DNA of 64,000 nucleotides from Cupriavidus malaysiensis (GTDB taxonomy: Bacteria > Pseudomonadota > Gammaproteobacteria > Burkholderiales > Burkholderiaceae), in NCBI RefSeq assembly GCF_001854325.1, contig NZ_CP017755.1, positions 248,001-312,000 of the forward strand, read 5' to 3'. A program made the position numbers and the translations under genes. Of this stretch, positions 1-7,531 are shown piece after piece (position 1 is the stretch's first letter; the number at the start of each line of letters is the position of its first letter). The notes below the pieces were generated by a model. That model had not been told where the DNA came from and did no database searches. It was given only the letters and a program-made list of their open reading frames with translations.

Positions 1-1192
1 GGCTCGAGACCAGGCTGGTGACCGGCGCCAGGGGGCCGCTGCCGGCGCTGCCGCCGGTAGCGCTGCCGAGGCTGCCGGTCAGGCCCGAGACGAGGCCGGT
101 GACAGGGGCCAGCGGGCCCGAGCTGCTGCCCGAGCCGCCGGCCAGGCCGCCGAGGCCGCCGAGGCCACCCAGCAGGCTGGTCACCGGTGCCAGCGGGCTG
201 CTGCCCGAGCTGCTGCCGTTGGCGTTGTAGAGCACGCCGCCCAGCGACGCGACCGTGGTGCCGGTGCCGGTCACGATGCCGCCCACGCCCGATACCACCG
301 GCGTATTGGTCTGCTTGAGCGAAGTGCCGGCGACGGCGAGCGCGCCGCCGACCGTGGCCAGCAGGCCGTTGACCGGCTGGCCGAGGCCGGTCGCGGCGCC
401 CAGCGTCTGGGTGGTGCTGGTCAGCTGCGAGGTCAGCGGCACGATGGCCTTGCTGACACCGCTGGTGAGCTGTTCGACCGGGCCGGTCGACAGCACGGTG
501 CCGAGCTGGGTGCCCACGTTGCCCACCGTGCCGCCCAGCTGCGTCACCAGCGAGCCGACCGGCGTGGTCACCGGCGCCAGCGGCGAGAGCGGGCCGCTGC
601 CCAGGCCGCTGACCGCGCTGCCGACGTTGCTGACGGCGTTGCCGACCTGGTTCACCACATTACCGGTGCTCGCCAGCGTCGTGCCGAGCGGGTTGGCCGC
701 GTTGGGCATGTTGCCCAGGCCGTTCTGCAGGCCGGTCCCCAGCGCGTTGACGGCGGCGCCAAGCGAGCTGACCGCGTTGCCCAGGCCCGTCTGGGTCTGC
801 GACGACACCACCGGCAGGCTGGCGCCGGAGATCGCCTGGCCGAGCTGGCCGACCGTGCTGCCGGCCGCGTTCACGACCGAGCCGGTGCTGTTGACGATGG
901 AGCTGGTGGGCGTCAGCGAAGTGGTGGAGCCGCCATTGTTGCCGCCGTTGTTGCCACCGTTGTTGCCACCGTTGTTGCCACCGTTGTTTCCGCCGTTGTT
1001 GCCACCGTTGTTGCTGCCGTTGCCACCCGTTCCGTTGCTGCCGCTACCGTTGCTGCCCGTGCCGTTGCTGCCCGTGCTCGAACTACCGCCGGAGTCTGTG
1101 CCGAGGGAGGTGGAGCCGCTGCCGCTGGCGCAGCCGCCCAGTGCCAGCAGCGTGGTCAGCAGCGATGCCAGGACGATGTGTTGTTTGCGCAT
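1..1192 (-). CDS. Glycine/asparagine-rich secreted lipoprotein (partial, C-terminus off window)
   Basis: The reading frame starts at ATG 1192 on the minus strand and stays open to the left edge, so about 397 codons are visible and the C-terminus is missing. The N-terminus is a lipoprotein signal: MRKQH, a hydrophobic stretch, then LGGC as lipobox, which predicts lipidation and membrane anchoring. A Ser/Gly/Asn linker with about seven GGNN repeats follows. The rest is a long low-complexity Gly/Ser/Thr/Val/Leu sequence with repeated motifs such as LAPVTTPVGSLV and STGNVV. It is clearly paralogous to the gene at 1877-3181 (shared LSPLAPVTTPVGSLV, TGLGQPVN and SKAIVPLT blocks) and divergent from it. 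Automated pipelines tend to call such proteins collagen-like, but there is no true Gly-X-Y run here. The function is unknown; a surface or biofilm role is only a guess from the adjacent Flp pilus locus. Confidence 0.75.
   Translation of the reverse strand, partial: MRKQHIVLASLLTTLLALGGCASGSGSTSLGTDSGGSSSTGSNGTGSNGSGSNGTGGNGSNNGGNNGGNNGGNNGGNNGGNNGGNNGGSTTSLTPTSSIVNSTGSVVNAAGSTVGQLGQAISGASLPVVSSQTQTGLGNAVSSLGAAVNALGTGLQNGLGNMPNAANPLGTTLASTGNVVNQVGNAVSNVGSAVSGLGSGPLSPLAPVTTPVGSLVTQLGGTVGNVGTQLGTVLSTGPVEQLTSGVSKAIVPLTSQLTSTTQTLGAATGLGQPVNGLLATVGGALAVAGTSLKQTNTPVVSGVGGIVTGTGTTVASLGGVLYNANGSSSGSSPLAPVTSLLGGLGGLGGLAGGSGSSSGPLAPVTGLVSGLTGSLGSATGGSAGSGPLAPVTSLVSS
932..1015. repeat. 12-bp in-frame tandem repeat encoding GGNN units
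   Basis: About seven copies of a 12-bp unit (gccaccgttgtt on the plus strand) lie within the minus-strand lipoprotein gene just after the signal peptide. They encode a flexible GGNN linker. The units differ by single bases (gccg or tccg instead of gcca). Copy number could change by slippage without breaking the frame. Confidence 0.85.
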
Positions 1193-1422
1193 GATGTTCT
1201 ACCCCTCGAAATGGATGTGAATCTCTTGACGTGTGCGCGCCCTGTTTGCGGCGCGTGTGGCGGGGTAGAGCGCAAACGCTGTGCCAGCGCGTGCGTGGCG
1301 GCTGGCCGGGCCGGGCGGCGGCGCCGGGCGGTTGGCCGTAACGCCTTGTGCTGCAAGGGTTTACGGCTGGCAGGCAAGCATCGTTGAGGGTGGTTTGAAA
1401 CGGTCGCGAGCGGTTGTTCCGC

Positions 1423-1441
1423 CGTTACGTGTTACGTAACG
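1423..1441. promoter_or_regulatory. Putative operator dyad, GTTACGTAAC type (site 1)
   Basis: The perfect palindrome GTTACGTAAC at 1431-1440 is preceded directly by another GTTACGT copy. It lies about 235 bp upstream of the minus-strand lipoprotein start. No regulator gene for it is visible in the window. Confidence 0.45.
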
Positions 1442-1554
1442 TCGCGGCCAATCTCCGAAACATCGGCGTGCTCGCAGGTCTGCTGCACACGGCGACGGCA
1501 TGGCGGGGCTGCCGCATCGCCATGCGTTGGTGTGTTTCGTGGCGAGGGGAACAT

Positions 1555-1571
1555 GTTACGTAGCACGTAAC
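1555..1571. promoter_or_regulatory. Putative operator dyad, GTTACGT-N3-ACGTAAC (site 2)
   Basis: A 17-bp inverted repeat with 7-bp perfect arms and a 3-bp centre uses the same half-site as the dyad at 1431-1440, 127 bp away centre to centre. Two matching dyads in one divergent promoter suggest cooperative binding of one dimeric regulator. Confidence 0.45.
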
Positions 1572-1876
1572 GTCCGCCGAGCTGTCGGGCACCGCTCTTT
1601 GCATGCCCGTGAGAACCCCCCGTAACGTCGGGGAAGCCGCATGGCGCAAGGCCGCGCGGGTAGCGGGCCGGGCCGCCGCCGATGCGCTCGGCGTGGTTGG
1701 CACGCTGCTTGCGGCTGTGGACTCCGACGAGTCTGCACCCCGGGGTGATTCGGATGCGAAACCCGCCTGACCAGGGCGATCGCGCAGGGGGCGGCGAACT
1801 CGCCCGCGGACCAGCCGCACCGATCAGACAGCGCCCCCTTGGCAAAGACGTGGCGGGGGAGACAAAGGAGAAAACC

Positions 1877-3181
1877 ATGAACGCATCGATCCGACCCATT
1901 TCCACGCAACCCGCGCAGCGCGTGCTGGCACTTGCCTGTGCCGCGGCCCTCGCCATGCTGGCGGGCTGCTCTTCCGGCGGCTCCGGCAGCGGCGCGACGC
2001 AGGATTCCCAGACCACGCCGACCACGCCCGTCAATCCGCCGAACGTGACGACGCAGAGCACGCCGCTCGGCCAGGTGTCCAGCGGCGCCGGCAATACCGT
2101 CATCGCCGCCGGCAATGCCGTCACCGATATCGGCAAGCAGTTGCAGAACACCGCGCTGCCGGTGGTGCCGACCGCCGCGCGCAATGCGCTGGGCGATACC
2201 GTGGCCAATGCCGGCGGCGCGGTGGGCGCGCTCGGCGCCGGGGTGCGCGATGGCCTGGGCAAGATGGGCTCGGTCAGCGATCCGCTTGGCGTGACGGTGG
2301 CCAGCACCGGCAACGTCGTGACCAAGCTGGGCAACACGGTGTCGAGCGCAGGCAATGTGGTGACCGGCCTGGGCACCGAGACGCTGTCGCCGCTGGCGCC
2401 GGTGACCACGCCGGTCGGCAGCCTGGTGAGCCAGGTCGGGGCGGTCGTCGCCGATGGCGGCGGCAAGCTCGGCAGCGTGCTGTCCACCGGGCCGGTGGCG
2501 CAGCTCACCAGCACGGCCAGCAAGGCCATCGTACCGCTGACCACGCAGCTTACCAATGCCACCCAGGGCATCGGCGCCGCCACCGGCCTCGGCCAGCCGG
2601 TCAACAGCCTGCTGGGCACCGTGGGCAACAACCTGGCCAGCGTGGGCAGCCTGGTCACCAACAGCAATGCGCCGCTGGTGTCGAGCCTGGGCGGCGTCGT
2701 CACCGAAGCGGGCAGGACCGTGGCCGGCGCGGGCGTCCTGCTGCATGGCGACGGCAGCACCACCAATCCGCTCGGCGGCCTGCTCGGCTCGCTGCCGCTC
2801 AGCGGCCTGACGGGCAGCGGCGCCAGCAGCAATCCGCTGGCGCCGGTGACCGGCCTGCTCGGCGGACTCACCGGCGGCAGCACGGGCGGCAATCCTCTGT
2901 CTCCCGTCACCAGCCTGCTGGGCGGCCTCGGCGGAAGCTCCAGCGGCTCGAACCCGCTGGCGCCCGTGACCAACCTCGTGTCGAGCCTGACCAGCGGCCT
3001 CAGCGGTGCCGCCGGTGCCGCCGGTGGCGGCAGCGGAGCACTGCCGGTGAAGACCGTGCTCACGCCGGTCACCGGCCTGCTCGGCAGCGCCACCGGTGCG
3101 GCAGGCAGCGCCACTACGGGCACGATCGGCACCACCGGATTGCCCCTCGTGTCGAGCCTGCTGGGCGGCCTCAGCCACTGA
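1877..3181 (+). CDS. Glycine-rich secreted lipoprotein, paralogue of the divergent gene
   Basis: This 434-residue protein starts at ATG 1877, chosen because aaaggag sits 6 bases upstream and a lipoprotein signal follows at once (hydrophobic LALACAAALAML, lipobox LAGC, residues about 18-34). Frames extending upstream lack these. The mature part is low-complexity Gly/Ser/Ala/Val/Thr. Its N-terminal half has N-G-V-V-like repeats (AGNTV, TGNVV, AGNVV), and its C-terminal half repeats a pattern of NPLAPVT, LLGGL and GGS linkers. It shares several blocks with the protein of the divergent gene, so the pair arose by duplication. It probably sits on the outer membrane or cell surface. The function is unknown. 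Confidence 0.8.
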   Translation: MNASIRPISTQPAQRVLALACAAALAMLAGCSSGGSGSGATQDSQTTPTTPVNPPNVTTQSTPLGQVSSGAGNTVIAAGNAVTDIGKQLQNTALPVVPTAARNALGDTVANAGGAVGALGAGVRDGLGKMGSVSDPLGVTVASTGNVVTKLGNTVSSAGNVVTGLGTETLSPLAPVTTPVGSLVSQVGAVVADGGGKLGSVLSTGPVAQLTSTASKAIVPLTTQLTNATQGIGAATGLGQPVNSLLGTVGNNLASVGSLVTNSNAPLVSSLGGVVTEAGRTVAGAGVLLHGDGSTTNPLGGLLGSLPLSGLTGSGASSNPLAPVTGLLGGLTGGSTGGNPLSPVTSLLGGLGGSSSGSNPLAPVTNLVSSLTSGLSGAAGAAGGGSGALPVKTVLTPVTGLLGSATGAAGSATTGTIGTTGLPLVSSLLGGLSH

Positions 3182-3184
3182 GCG

Positions 3185-3209
3185 CTACCGCATCACCCGA
3201 ATGCGGTAG
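3185..3209. terminator. Perfect 9-bp hairpin after the lipoprotein gene
   Basis: CTACCGCAT and ATGCGGTAG flank a 7-nt loop three bases after the stop codon. There is no T-run after the stem, so a classical intrinsic terminator is not certain. It could also stabilise the mRNA 3' end. Confidence 0.45.
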
Positions 3210-3552
3210 ACCCCGACGACTTCATGGTGCGTTGACGTCTTTACCCCGCGGCGGCGCATCCTTTTCTTCCCTCCCATGCATGCAGTGCCGGTCTTCGCGG
3301 GCCGGTACTGTGGCAGGGATCCGTTCGCACATCATTCAAACTCTGATTTCAAACGGGTGTCCTCCTAGGTGTCCTCTTCTAAGCTGTTCCCCGCCCCCTC
3401 GACTAGGGGGTGTATAAGGCAGGCGGCGTGACATATAAAGATGGCACCAGTGGTATCGCTCGCTGTGACAGCCTGGCCATAAGAGCCAGGCGACAGCGAA
3501 CAGATAAGCGGACGCTGGATGATGCAGTGCTTATTTTTGGGAGTGTGACCTC
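3210..3552 (+). promoter_or_regulatory. Leader region of the flp-tad operon
   Basis: This stretch before the pilin gene has lower GC than its surroundings and no credible gene; the short frame at 3232-3417 lacks a Shine-Dalgarno and any family features. The last 90 bases look like an mRNA leader with a hairpin. I searched for a GG-N10-GC sigma54 site because the locus encodes a sigma54-type activator, and I found no good match. A Shine-Dalgarno-like gggag (3539-3543) precedes flp. Confidence 0.4.
3471..3491 (+). other. Hairpin in the flp mRNA leader
   Basis: GCCTGGC and GCCAGGC form a perfect 7-bp stem with a 7-nt loop. An outer pairing (cgctgt with acagcg) extends it through an asymmetric bulge. 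It ends about 60 bases before the flp start. Major pilin mRNAs often need high stability, so a stabilising role is possible; this is inference. Confidence 0.45.
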
Positions 3553-3753
3553 ATGAAAAATTCCATTCAGCGTTTCCTTCGGGACGAGCGCGGCGCAACG
3601 GCCATCGAGTATGGTCTGATCGCCGGTCTGATCGCGATCGCGATCGCGATCGCCACCGCAGTCAGCGGCCTCGGCACCAACCTCACGACATTCTTCAACG
3701 GACTGGCCGGCAAGGTTTCGGCCTGGGCATCAGGCGCCACCAGCGCAGGCTGA
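3553..3753 (+). CDS. flp: Flp/Fap-type major pilin
   Basis: A 66-residue type IVb prepilin, the structural subunit of the Flp (tight adherence) pilus. It has a short basic leader ending in RDERG, followed by the processing motif G/ATAIEYGLIAG, where the conserved Glu-Tyr pair after cleavage marks the Flp family. A single hydrophobic helix (LIAIAIAIATAVSGL) and a small C-terminal tail follow. Length and motif are typical. It is the first gene of the tad locus, just before the dedicated prepilin peptidase. A gatcgc repeat (about 3630-3650) encodes the Ile-Ala run. Only one flp copy is present here. Confidence 0.93.
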   Translation: MKNSIQRFLRDERGATAIEYGLIAGLIAIAIAIATAVSGLGTNLTTFFNGLAGKVSAWASGATSAG

Positions 3754-3774
3754 GGCCACGCCACTGTCGCCCTG

Positions 3775-4275
3775 ATGCTGTTCGTTGCCGTGCTGTTCTG
3801 CGCGGCAATCGTCTGGACCGACTTCTTACACCGTAGAGTTCCCAACACCGTGCTGGCCGCGGCGCTTGCCGCCGCCTGCATGGCGCTGGTGTTCGGCCCT
3901 TCGTCGCAGCCGGCGCTGTCATCGCGCCTGCTGGGGATGGGGCTGGGCTTCGTCGTCACCTTGCCGGTCTACGCCCTCGGGCGCATGGGCGCGGGTGATG
4001 TGAAGTTCCTTGCGGTGGCGGGTCTGTTCAGCGGTGCCGCCGGCCTGCCTGCCGTCTGGATCGTGGGCAGCCTGCTTGCGCTGGTGCATGCGCTGCTGGC
4101 GCGATCCGACCGGGTCGCGCTGGTGGTTGCGCGCGCTTCGCAATGGCGCAGCCGCACGCACGGCAACGCGCAGCATCAGGTCCGCCTTCCTCAACCGTTC
4201 GACGCCCGGCGCGGCATTCCCTACGCGGCCTATCTCGCCATGGGACTGCTCGCGTGGCTGCTGCGCGCGCAGTAG
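3775..4275 (+). CDS. cpaA: Flp prepilin peptidase (CpaA/TadV family)
   Basis: A 166-residue polytopic membrane aspartic protease of the A24 family, predicted to cleave the Flp prepilin and the TadE-like pseudopilins at the inner membrane. The two catalytic aspartates are visible: one in WTDFLHRRVPN near residue 16 and one in GAGDVKF near residue 75 (GxGD motif). Short hydrophobic segments fill most of the rest. It lacks the large N-terminal methylase domain of PilD, as expected for the TadV branch. It lies 21 bp after flp. The Shine-Dalgarno is weak, so translation may be coupled to flp. Confidence 0.9.
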   Translation: MLFVAVLFCAAIVWTDFLHRRVPNTVLAAALAAACMALVFGPSSQPALSSRLLGMGLGFVVTLPVYALGRMGAGDVKFLAVAGLFSGAAGLPAVWIVGSLLALVHALLARSDRVALVVARASQWRSRTHGNAQHQVRLPQPFDARRGIPYAAYLAMGLLAWLLRAQ

Positions 4276-4470
4276 CGCGTGCTGCAGCACATGCCGCGAG
4301 GTGCGCGCTGCAGCAAGGCGCGGCACCGCGCGGCGCCTGATGCGCGATGACGCGGCACGATGAAGCGACACACCACGGAACGCGGTAAAGCCTGAACGAT
4401 CCAGGCCGATATCTGCAGCAGGATCGGCGCCGCCGGTTCGGCGCGGCAAGACTCATCAACCGGATAGCGT

Positions 4471-4935
4471 ATGCCTTTGCGGGGATCGTCAATCACGCGC
4501 GCACGCACCTCGGGCGTGGCGGCGCTGGAATTCGCCCTCATCCTGCCATTGATGCTGACCATCATCGTCGGCATCGTCTACTACGGCGTGGTGATGGCCT
4601 TGCAGCAGGTGCTGACGCTGGCGGCCGAAGAGGGCGCGCGTGCCGCGCTGCGCTACCCCAGCGGGGCCAGCGCCAACACGGCGGCAGCCACGCAGGCGCT
4701 GCGGGTCAGCGCCGCCTCGGCCACCGCGGTCGCCGCGCTGCCCACCTCGCTGGCTTCGCTGCTGTCGAGCAGCAACGTGGCCCAGGCCGCCAACTGCACG
4801 GCGCCGGCCGGCGCGGTCTGCGTCAACGTTACGCTGAACCTGCCGACCAGCAGCATCCTGCCCACCATTCCGCTGATGCCGGTGCCGGCCACGCTGACCG
4901 GAACGGCCGTGGTGCAACTGTCGCCAGACACATGA
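4471..4935 (+). CDS. tadE: TadE-like pseudopilin
   Basis: A 154-residue minor pilin of the tad system. After a short basic N-terminus, GVAALEFALILPLML (about residues 15-29) shows the TadE motif with the conserved Glu of prepilin-like processing, then a transmembrane helix. The rest is a small periplasmic domain rich in Ala/Ser with a Cys pair (NCTAPAGAVCVN), possibly a disulphide. TadE-like proteins are needed for Flp assembly in other bacteria. The start at 4471 has no strong Shine-Dalgarno and is set by the family N-terminus. The 195 bp upstream contain a short palindrome (GTGCTGCAGCAC at 4279-4290) and no gene I can support. Confidence 0.85.
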   Translation: MPLRGSSITRARTSGVAALEFALILPLMLTIIVGIVYYGVVMALQQVLTLAAEEGARAALRYPSGASANTAAATQALRVSAASATAVAALPTSLASLLSSSNVAQAANCTAPAGAVCVNVTLNLPTSSILPTIPLMPVPATLTGTAVVQLSPDT

Positions 4936-5017
4936 TGGCCGGACACATGACGAAGACACCTGCCGCGGCGGCGCCTGGCCTGCCGCCACGAACCTGCTCC
5001 CCGAACCGGATTCCAGC

Positions 5018-5941
5018 ATGACCAGCAAACAGATCAAGATCATGGCCATCGTGCTGCTCGCGCTTGCCGCGTTGCTCGCGCTGATGGCCTGGCAGGTGGG
5101 ACGCAAGCCGCATGAGCCTGCGGCGCCGGTGCAGGCGGTGGCGGCACGGCATCCGGTGGTGGTGACCGCCAAGGCGATCGAGGCCGGCAAGCCGGTGCCG
5201 GCCGACGCCCTCAAGGTGGAGATGCTGCCGATCGAGCCGGCGGACTCCTACGCCGAGGTCGGCAAGGTGGCCGGCAAGGTGCCGCTGGTCGCGCTGGGGG
5301 CGAACGTGCCCGTGCTCGCTTCCCATCTGCTGCGCGGGCTGGCCGCGCAGGTGCTGCAGGGCGAGCGTGCGGTGGCGATCAACGTGGACGAGATGGTCGG
5401 CGTCGGCAACCAGGTCCAGCCGGGCGATTTCGTCGATGTTTTCCTGGTGCTGCGGCGCGACAACCAGGAAGTCGACGGCAGCCAGGCGCGCCTGCTGCTG
5501 TCGCGCCTGCGCGTGCTGGCCTATGGCGCCAGCACGGTGACGCAGACGGCCCAGCCGCAGGAACAGATGATGGTGCGCCAGGAAGGCGCCAAGACCGCCG
5601 TGCTGGCGGTGCCGGTGGAGCAGGTCAACAAGCTGGCGATCGGGCAGCAGGCCGGGCGCCTGCTGCTGGCGCTGCGCAATCCGAAGGACGAGACCACGCC
5701 CGATGCGGGCCTGTTCGCCGAGCCGCCGCCGGTGCTGAAGGCGAAGGGCAAGGCCGGCGAGGACGGCCTCGCGCCTGCGGACCGCGCCGCCGCCGGGCTT
5801 GCGCTGAGCGGGCTGGTCGGCGCTTCCGCACCGCATGCGGCCGCGCGCCCGCTGCCGGCCGCCGTGCCGCGCCCGCCGCGTTCCGCCGCCGCGCCGTCGG
5901 GCGTGGAGGTGATCCGCGCCGGCAAGCGCGATATCGAATGA
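5018..5941 (+). CDS. cpaB: Flp pilus assembly protein CpaB/RcpC
   Basis: This 307-residue protein has one N-terminal transmembrane anchor (residues about 7-25) and a periplasmic SAF/CpaB domain (VVVTAKAIEAGKPVPADAL, about residues 48-66), followed by the RcpC/CpaB domain with the VGVGNQVQPGDFVDVFLVL block. CpaB proteins associate with the outer-membrane secretin and are thought to bind peptidoglycan. The C-terminal 40 residues are Ala/Pro-rich and poorly conserved. It sits directly upstream of the secretin gene, the usual tad order. Confidence 0.9.
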   Translation: MTSKQIKIMAIVLLALAALLALMAWQVGRKPHEPAAPVQAVAARHPVVVTAKAIEAGKPVPADALKVEMLPIEPADSYAEVGKVAGKVPLVALGANVPVLASHLLRGLAAQVLQGERAVAINVDEMVGVGNQVQPGDFVDVFLVLRRDNQEVDGSQARLLLSRLRVLAYGASTVTQTAQPQEQMMVRQEGAKTAVLAVPVEQVNKLAIGQQAGRLLLALRNPKDETTPDAGLFAEPPPVLKAKGKAGEDGLAPADRAAAGLALSGLVGASAPHAAARPLPAAVPRPPRSAAAPSGVEVIRAGKRDIE

Positions 5942-5954
5942 AGGCGGCCTTGCC

Positions 5955-7466
5955 ATGACATACGCGGGCCGCCACGCCATCCACGCACCACACGATTCAC
6001 GTTACGCCGCCCAGCGCGGGATACAGATGCTCCAGCCCAAGACACGACGGGACACCGGATCGGTCGGCGCCGCCTGCGCCGCCGTCTCTATCGCCATCGC
6101 CGCCGCCGCCGCGGCGGCCTGCGCCTGGCCCGTGCTGGCCGCCACCGTGCAGGAAGCCCGCCTGCCCGCGCGCGCCATCAAGCTGCTGGCCGGCGCGCAG
6201 CAGGAAGTGCGCCTGGGCCAGCCGCTCGAGCGCGTGGCGGTGGGCAATCCGGCGGTGGCCGATGCCTTGCTGCTGAAGAACGGAACGGGCCCCGCCAGCG
6301 TGCTGGTGGTGGCACGCAGTCCCGGCGTGACGGACCTGATGATCTGGCCGCGCGGCGGCGCGCCGGTGCGCTACGCCGTCGAGGTGGCCGCGGTGGCGCC
6401 CGATGCCGACGCCCCGTCGGTCACGTCGTCGGCGGCGGGCGTCTCGATCGATGGGCAGTCGCCGGACGCGCTCGTGGCTGCGCGCGCGCAGGCCGCGGCA
6501 CGCGCCACGCAGAGCGGCAGGGAAGGCAAGGATGGCAAGGGCGGCGGCGTCGTCGTTGACCGCTCCGTGGTGCCCCTGAGCGCCACCGTGCAGGTCGACG
6601 TCAAGGTGGTCGAGGTCAGCAAGTCGGTGCTCAAGGAGGTCGGGCTGAACTTCTTCCGCGCCAATGGCGGCTTCTCCTTCGGCACCTTCTCGCCGTCGTC
6701 GCTGAACAAGTTCACGGCGGGCTCCTTCAGTTCGGGCTCCAGCAGCTCCGGCAGCGGTTCCGCCAGCGTGGACAGCGGCCTGCCGATCGGCAACGCCTTC
6801 AACCTGGTGGCGGCCTCGGTCTCGCACGGCATCTTCGCCAATATCAGCGTGCTGGAAAGCAACGGCCTGGCGCGCGTGCTGGCCGAGCCCAGCCTGGTGG
6901 CGCTGTCGGGCCAGAGCGCGAGCTTCCTGGCCGGCGGCGAGATCCCGATCCCGGTGCCGCAGGCGCTCGGCACCACCACCATCCAGTTCAAGCCCTTCGG
7001 CATCGGCCTGACCGTGACGCCGACGGTGCTGGCCGCGAACCGCATCGCGCTCAAGGTCGCGCCGGAGGCGAGCGATCTCGACTTCACGCGCAGCGTGTCG
7101 ATCAACGGCGCTTCGGTGCCGGCCATCATCACGCGCCGCGCCGATACCACCATCGAACTGGGCGACGGCGAAAGCTTCGTCATCGGCGGCCTGGTCAACC
7201 GCAACACCGTGAGCAGTGTCAGCAAGGTGCCCGTGCTCGGCGACCTGCCCATCATCGGCGCCTTCTTCAAGAACCTGAACTACACCCAGGACGAGCGCGA
7301 GCTGGTGATCATGGTCTCACCGCGCCTGGTCAAGCCGCTGGCCAAGGGCTCGGCGGCGGCGGCAGCGGTGGGCAACGATGGCCGTACCAGCGCCGATCCC
7401 AATGTCTGGGGCTGGTACATGCTCGGCGAGTATGCCGATCCGACGCTGCCGGGCTTTTCGAAGTAG
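5955..7466 (+). CDS. cpaC: Flp pilus secretin (CpaC/RcpA)
   Basis: This 503-residue outer-membrane secretin forms the channel for the Flp pilus. After the N-terminal signal region (hydrophobic Ala/Ile run ending about VLAAT) comes a BON/pilus-N-like domain (LLAGAQQEVRLGQPLERVAVGNPAVAD). A Ser/Gly-rich insert follows. The secretin domain has the classical blocks VLAEPSLVALSGQSASFLAGGEIP and FVIGGLVN, ending with ELVIMVSPRLVKPL. The start at 5955 has aaggcgg 7 bases upstream. An internal ATG at 6027 would also give a good signal peptide, so the exact start is uncertain. Confidence 0.92.
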   Translation: MTYAGRHAIHAPHDSRYAAQRGIQMLQPKTRRDTGSVGAACAAVSIAIAAAAAAACAWPVLAATVQEARLPARAIKLLAGAQQEVRLGQPLERVAVGNPAVADALLLKNGTGPASVLVVARSPGVTDLMIWPRGGAPVRYAVEVAAVAPDADAPSVTSSAAGVSIDGQSPDALVAARAQAAARATQSGREGKDGKGGGVVVDRSVVPLSATVQVDVKVVEVSKSVLKEVGLNFFRANGGFSFGTFSPSSLNKFTAGSFSSGSSSSGSGSASVDSGLPIGNAFNLVAASVSHGIFANISVLESNGLARVLAEPSLVALSGQSASFLAGGEIPIPVPQALGTTTIQFKPFGIGLTVTPTVLAANRIALKVAPEASDLDFTRSVSINGASVPAIITRRADTTIELGDGESFVIGGLVNRNTVSSVSKVPVLGDLPIIGAFFKNLNYTQDERELVIMVSPRLVKPLAKGSAAAAAVGNDGRTSADPNVWGWYMLGEYADPTLPGFSK

Positions 7467-7531
7467 CAGGCGGGGGACACGTGCGGAATGACGGAATGGC
7501 GGCACCACAGAGAAGACAGCGGTAACGGTAG

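Larger units (their letters stand above)
1193..1876. promoter_or_regulatory. 684-bp divergent intergenic region with repeated GTTACGT/ACGTAAC motifs
   Basis: No convincing gene lies between the two divergent lipoprotein genes. Candidate short frames here lack a ribosome binding site and recognisable domains. The region carries repeated GTTACGT half-sites: a perfect 10-bp palindrome GTTACGTAAC at 1431-1440 with an extra half-site at 1424-1430, the dyad GTTACGT-agc-ACGTAAC at 1555-1571, and single half-sites near 1337 and 1621. A purine-rich Shine-Dalgarno (aaaggag, 1864-1870) precedes the plus-strand gene. The arrangement suggests a shared operator region for both genes. Confidence 0.55.

Noticed and set aside
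255..1220. Long plus-strand frame of 321 codons, Pro/Leu/Val-rich
   Set aside because: It is the antisense shadow of the minus-strand lipoprotein gene, which has a lipobox signal and a paralogue; this frame has no domain or ribosome site.
1432..3135. Minus-strand frames of 567 and 540 codons opposite the second lipoprotein gene
   Set aside because: These are shadows caused by repetitive GC-rich codons; the plus strand has the Shine-Dalgarno, signal peptide and paralogue.
3232..3417. 61-codon frame between the lipoprotein gene and flp
   Set aside because: No Shine-Dalgarno, no hydrophobic signal that makes sense, and it lies in the putative promoter region.
3210..3552. Sigma54 promoter before flp, suggested by tggcac at 3442-3447
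   Set aside because: The GC doublet is not found 10 bases after GG, so the -24/-12 pattern fails.
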